Assembly: GCA_017983975.1 (NCBI GenBank)
Contig: JAGOAL010000003.1
Location: 1 to 64,000, forward strand
DNA from: Flavobacterium sp.
Lineage (GTDB): Bacteria; Bacteroidota; Bacteroidia; Flavobacteriales; Flavobacteriaceae
DNA length: 64,000 bases
Reading direction: 5' to 3'
Positions within the stretch are counted from its first letter, which is position 1, and each line of letters opens with the position of its first letter. Under the pieces are notes generated by a model. It had not been told where the DNA came from, searched no databases, and saw only the letters and a list, made by a program, of their open reading frames with translations. This document shows, in pieces, positions 61,679 to 64,000 of this stretch. A program made the translations under genes and the position numbers.

Positions 61679-62380
61679 TTATTTATTTCTTTCAATGTTT
61701 TCTTTAATGTTATCTCTAAAAGCGTCTTTACGGGCATTATTATTCTTTTTAAGCGCTAAACGGTATTCGCGAAGTATAATTTTAACATCATCGGTCATTT
61801 CGTTGTGTAAATCTGCCGCAGAAATAGTATTATAACTTTCCTTATATTCTTCTTGCCCTTTTTTGTTTTTCCCTTTTCTACCGCGGTGATTTAATTCTTT
61901 GTCCACAATAATTACAGCGGGTGTACCAAAATTCGCATCTAATTTTCCAACTAATTTATAGCTGTCATAAAAGGTTTGAATTGCCTCGGGAGTTGCAAAA
62001 ACGAATTTCCAACCCGTCATTTCGCCTGTAATTGGAGCTAATTCTTCTAGAATTTGTTTGGCTTTAGCTTCATTCCCAACAGGAGTTACCATGACCATTT
62101 GAAAATCTTTAAAGCCTTTATATTTATTATAAATCTTCTGATTTAAATTAAAAAAATTACCTCTGTTTTCAATGACATTATTTCCTACAAAACCTAAAAC
62201 CGTAATTTTATCTTTCATGGTAATTTTCTCTTGCTTCAATCCTACCCAGTTTGCAGGAATATCGGCATTAGCTTTAGAAATAGTGGGTAAAAAAAGAGAA
62301 TTGTGTGTTGCCGTAGAGAATATTAAATAAATAGCAATAGGCAAAACAAAGAGTAATATAAGGACTAATTTATTTTTCAT
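61679..62380 (-). CDS. SCO-like protein without cysteines
   Basis: A 233-aa membrane-anchored protein. One N-terminal helix (LVLILLFVLPIAIYLIF) is followed by what looks like a thioredoxin/SCO fold: KITVLGFVGNNVIENRG where SCO proteins have the CxxxC, FQMVMVTPVGNE, WKFVFATPEAIQTFYDSY and FGTPAVIIVDKELNHRGR. The protein has no cysteine at all, so it cannot hold copper the SCO way. The C-terminal 60 residues are charged. It is the gene directly before SCO1. Fold assignment is by pattern, not by search. Confidence 0.75.
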   Translation of the reverse strand: MKNKLVLILLFVLPIAIYLIFSTATHNSLFLPTISKANADIPANWVGLKQEKITMKDKITVLGFVGNNVIENRGNFFNLNQKIYNKYKGFKDFQMVMVTPVGNEAKAKQILEELAPITGEMTGWKFVFATPEAIQTFYDSYKLVGKLDANFGTPAVIIVDKELNHRGRKGKNKKGQEEYKESYNTISAADLHNEMTDDVKIILREYRLALKKNNNARKDAFRDNIKENIERNK

Positions 62381-62404
62381 TAGTTATACTAATTTTAGTT
62401 CATA

Positions 62405-62412
62405 CAAAAGTA
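62405..62412 (-). promoter_or_regulatory. -7 element of the SCO-like/SCO1/DUF420 unit
   Basis: Minus-strand TACTTTTG, placed directly after the T-run of the preceding terminator. Confidence 0.55.
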
Positions 62413-62439
62413 AAAAAAATCCCGATGTAAATCGGGATT
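62413..62439 (-). terminator. Terminator after the cytochrome oxidase subunit IV gene
   Basis: Perfect 9-bp stem AATCCCGAT/ATCGGGATT with a 4-nt loop and a T-run on the minus strand. It splits the oxidase subunits from the assembly genes. Confidence 0.85.
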
Positions 62440-62457
62440 AAATTATAGAAACAAGTG

Positions 62458-62808
62458 TTAAAAATTCCACTTGATATGTCCTGTTTTATATACTTCAAAA
62501 ACGTAAGCTCCTTCAATTAATATAATGAAACATAAATATAAGATTAAGAAAACAACCGTCCAAACGATAGATCTTCTGAACCATTTTTTTTCACCTTCCA
62601 TGTGCATGAAAGCCCAAGTAATGAAATAAGCTTTAACTAACGTTAAAATAATGAATAACCAATTTAGTAAATTCATTCCTAAAAAATTAGTAAAAAATAA
62701 TGATTTAGGCTTATAAATACCAAAAATAACTTCAACAATAGTAAGAATAGAAAGATAAATAAATACTTTCCAAATTCTGCCTGTATGAGATTCGTGTGCG
62801 TTTGCCAT
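62458..62808 (-). CDS. Cytochrome c oxidase subunit IV family protein
   Basis: A 116-aa protein with three membrane helices, of the prokaryotic COX4 type that stabilises the oxidase. Hallmarks: the N-terminal HESHTGRIWKVFIYLSILTIVEVIFGIY read in parts, LIILTLVKAYFITWAFMHMEGEKKWFRR as the signature second helix and loop, and a third helix VVFLILYLCFIILIEG. Downstream of subunit III by 20 bases. Confidence 0.92.
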   Translation of the reverse strand: MANAHESHTGRIWKVFIYLSILTIVEVIFGIYKPKSLFFTNFLGMNLLNWLFIILTLVKAYFITWAFMHMEGEKKWFRRSIVWTVVFLILYLCFIILIEGAYVFEVYKTGHIKWNF

Positions 62809-62828
62809 GATATACTATTATTAATAAA

Positions 62829-63809
62829 TTATACTAAGTAGAAGAATGTAAATACAAACACCCATACTAAATCTACAAAGTGCCAATATAAACCAACTTT
62901 TTCAACCATTTCGTAACTTTTTCTCTTTTCGTAAGTTCCAAGTAATACGTTAAAGAAAATAATGATGTTAATCAATACTCCTGTGAAAACGTGGAAACCA
63001 TGAAAACCTGTAATGAAGAAAAAGAAGTTAGCAAATAATTTACTACCATATTCGTTACGAACTAAGTTAGCTCCCTCTACAACATATTTAGTTTCGGCTA
63101 ATCTTTTTAAAGATTCTTCTCTTGATAAAACTGTTTTTTCTTTTTCTGCAGTAATTGTTTCAGTACGCACTAAGATAGATTCATCAGCTTTAAAACCTTG
63201 TACTACTTCGTTTATAGAATGCGATGGAATTGTAGCTTCTGACATAAACCAAAAACCATTATTTCTATTTAATTGCTCTCTATCTTCATGTAATGTTAAA
63301 GCGAAATCACCAAGTGCAACTCTTTCATATTCACCATTAGCTCCTTTTTTTACAAATTGTAAAATAGATCCACCTTTAGTTTCAACAGCTCCATATTCAC
63401 CTTTGATAAAGTTTTTCCATTCCCAAGCTTGAGAACCTAAGAATATAAAACCTCCAACGATTGTAAGCGCCATATAAACCGCTACTTTTGTTTTCTTTAA
63501 TTGATGACCCGCATCTACAGCTAAAACCATAGTTACAGATGAAAAGATTAAGATAAACGTCATTAACGCTACATAGTACATCGGTGCATTAACTCCATGT
63601 GCAAAAGGAAAGTGATTAAAAACCTCATCGGCTATAGGCCAAGTTTCAATAAACTTAAATCTTGAAAAACCATACGCGGCTAAGAATCCTGAAAAGGTTA
63701 ATGCATCTGATAAGATGAAAAACCACATCATCATTTTACCATAGGTTGCTCCTAATGGTCCTGGACCCCCGTCTAAAGCGTGTTCATTTGAAATAACTGT
63801 CGCTCCCAT
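62829..63809 (-). CDS. Cytochrome c oxidase subunit III, large form
   Basis: A 326-aa subunit III. Helices with LGATYGKMMMWFFILSDALTFSGFLAAYGFSRF (read in parts), the GSQAWEWKNFI segment and the end ITGFHGFHVFTGVLINI plus LYWHFVDLVWVFVFTFFYLV, the standard closing with WHFVDxVW. A soluble insert of about 110 residues (about 135-245, QFVKKGANGEYERVALGD onward) interrupts the helices; it is longer than in classical subunit III. Second of two subunit III genes. Confidence 0.92.
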   Translation of the reverse strand: MGATVISNEHALDGGPGPLGATYGKMMMWFFILSDALTFSGFLAAYGFSRFKFIETWPIADEVFNHFPFAHGVNAPMYYVALMTFILIFSSVTMVLAVDAGHQLKKTKVAVYMALTIVGGFIFLGSQAWEWKNFIKGEYGAVETKGGSILQFVKKGANGEYERVALGDFALTLHEDREQLNRNNGFWFMSEATIPSHSINEVVQGFKADESILVRTETITAEKEKTVLSREESLKRLAETKYVVEGANLVRNEYGSKLFANFFFFITGFHGFHVFTGVLINIIIFFNVLLGTYEKRKSYEMVEKVGLYWHFVDLVWVFVFTFFYLV

Positions 63810-63854
63810 AAATTTTTTAATTGTTAAAAAGTTCCCAAATTTATTATTTTTTTT

Positions 63855-64000
63855 CTATTTGAAAAAATAGAAAAACAAAAACAAATAAACCCAAATAAAA
63901 TCCATAAAGTGCCAATACATCGCACTGAGCTCTATACCAAGGGTTTGAGCTGAATTGTATTTTTGTTTATAATGATTATAAATTACTACTAAAAGTGAAA
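63855..64000 (-). CDS. Cytochrome c oxidase subunit III, first copy, C-terminal end
   Basis: The last 47 codons of a gene that continues past the window edge. The frame ends at TAG (63855-63857) and reads ...QTLGIELSAMYWHFMDFIWVYLF and an aromatic tail, with the WHFMDFIW motif of the last subunit III helix. It lies 45 bases upstream of the large form, so the two subunit III genes are tandem in one operon. Confidence 0.85.
   Translation of the reverse strand, partial: SLLVVIYNHYKQKYNSAQTLGIELSAMYWHFMDFIWVYLFLFFYFFK

Overview
The window looks like chromosomal DNA of a Flavobacteriaceae bacterium, probably Flavobacterium or a close relative. Four things point there: low GC with strongly A/T-ending codons; promoters of the Bacteroidetes form TTG-N17-23-TAnnTTTG; cargo proteins with type IX secretion (T9SS) sorting domains plus a PorP/SprF homologue; and family-typical genes such as an S46 dipeptidyl-peptidase, a folK-deoxynucleoside kinase fusion, DUF6089 and DUF4403. 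No insertion sequence, prophage, rRNA or CRISPR array was seen.

Layout. 1-12.0 kb is metabolism: the end of pruA, rsmG, a membrane fatty acid desaturase, an aspartate aminotransferase, a U32 family protein, a sugar O-acetyltransferase, pirin, fabD and a DPP11-like peptidase. 12.0-16.3 kb is more accessory: two tandem paralogous lipoproteins, a DUF1508 protein, a parDE toxin-antitoxin pair, a LamG T9SS protein facing a small XRE regulator across a perfect 26-bp palindrome, and tRNA-Gly and tRNA-Leu. 16.4-30.2 kb holds mutS, a SpoU methyltransferase, a C-type lectin T9SS protein, folK-dNK, sppA, an AsmA protein, DUF2797, a GH3 protein and a 51-residue lipoprotein. 30.3-33.3 kb is an AT-rich island of unknown genes next to a WYL-type regulator.

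33.5-37.4 kb is the proteostasis block tig-clpP-clpX. 37.4-40.3 kb pairs a GDSL lipoprotein with a FadL-type porin. 40.4-50.3 kb runs from pdxJ and nadK into an envelope-assembly operon (DUF6089, uppS, bamA, two skp/ompH genes, murI). 50.3-60.2 kb has a gamma-carbonic-anhydrase-like protein, a lone PorP/SprF protein, a NifU-type scaffold, a DUF255 protein, tsaB, a TolC/adaptor pair and a DUF4403 lipoprotein. 60.2-64 kb is the tail of a cytochrome c oxidase cluster on the minus strand (two subunit III genes, subunit IV, a cysteine-free SCO-like protein, SCO1, DUF420 and a small CxxC membrane protein).

The most striking structure not explained by genes is a set of about nine short tracts built on a period of about 7 bp, each with different words. 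Several start within a few bases of a stop codon. At 60399-60481 two such arrays (four perfect copies each) lie inside a coding region and encode what looks like its whole signal peptide. All functional calls rest on motif recognition by eye; no database search was run.
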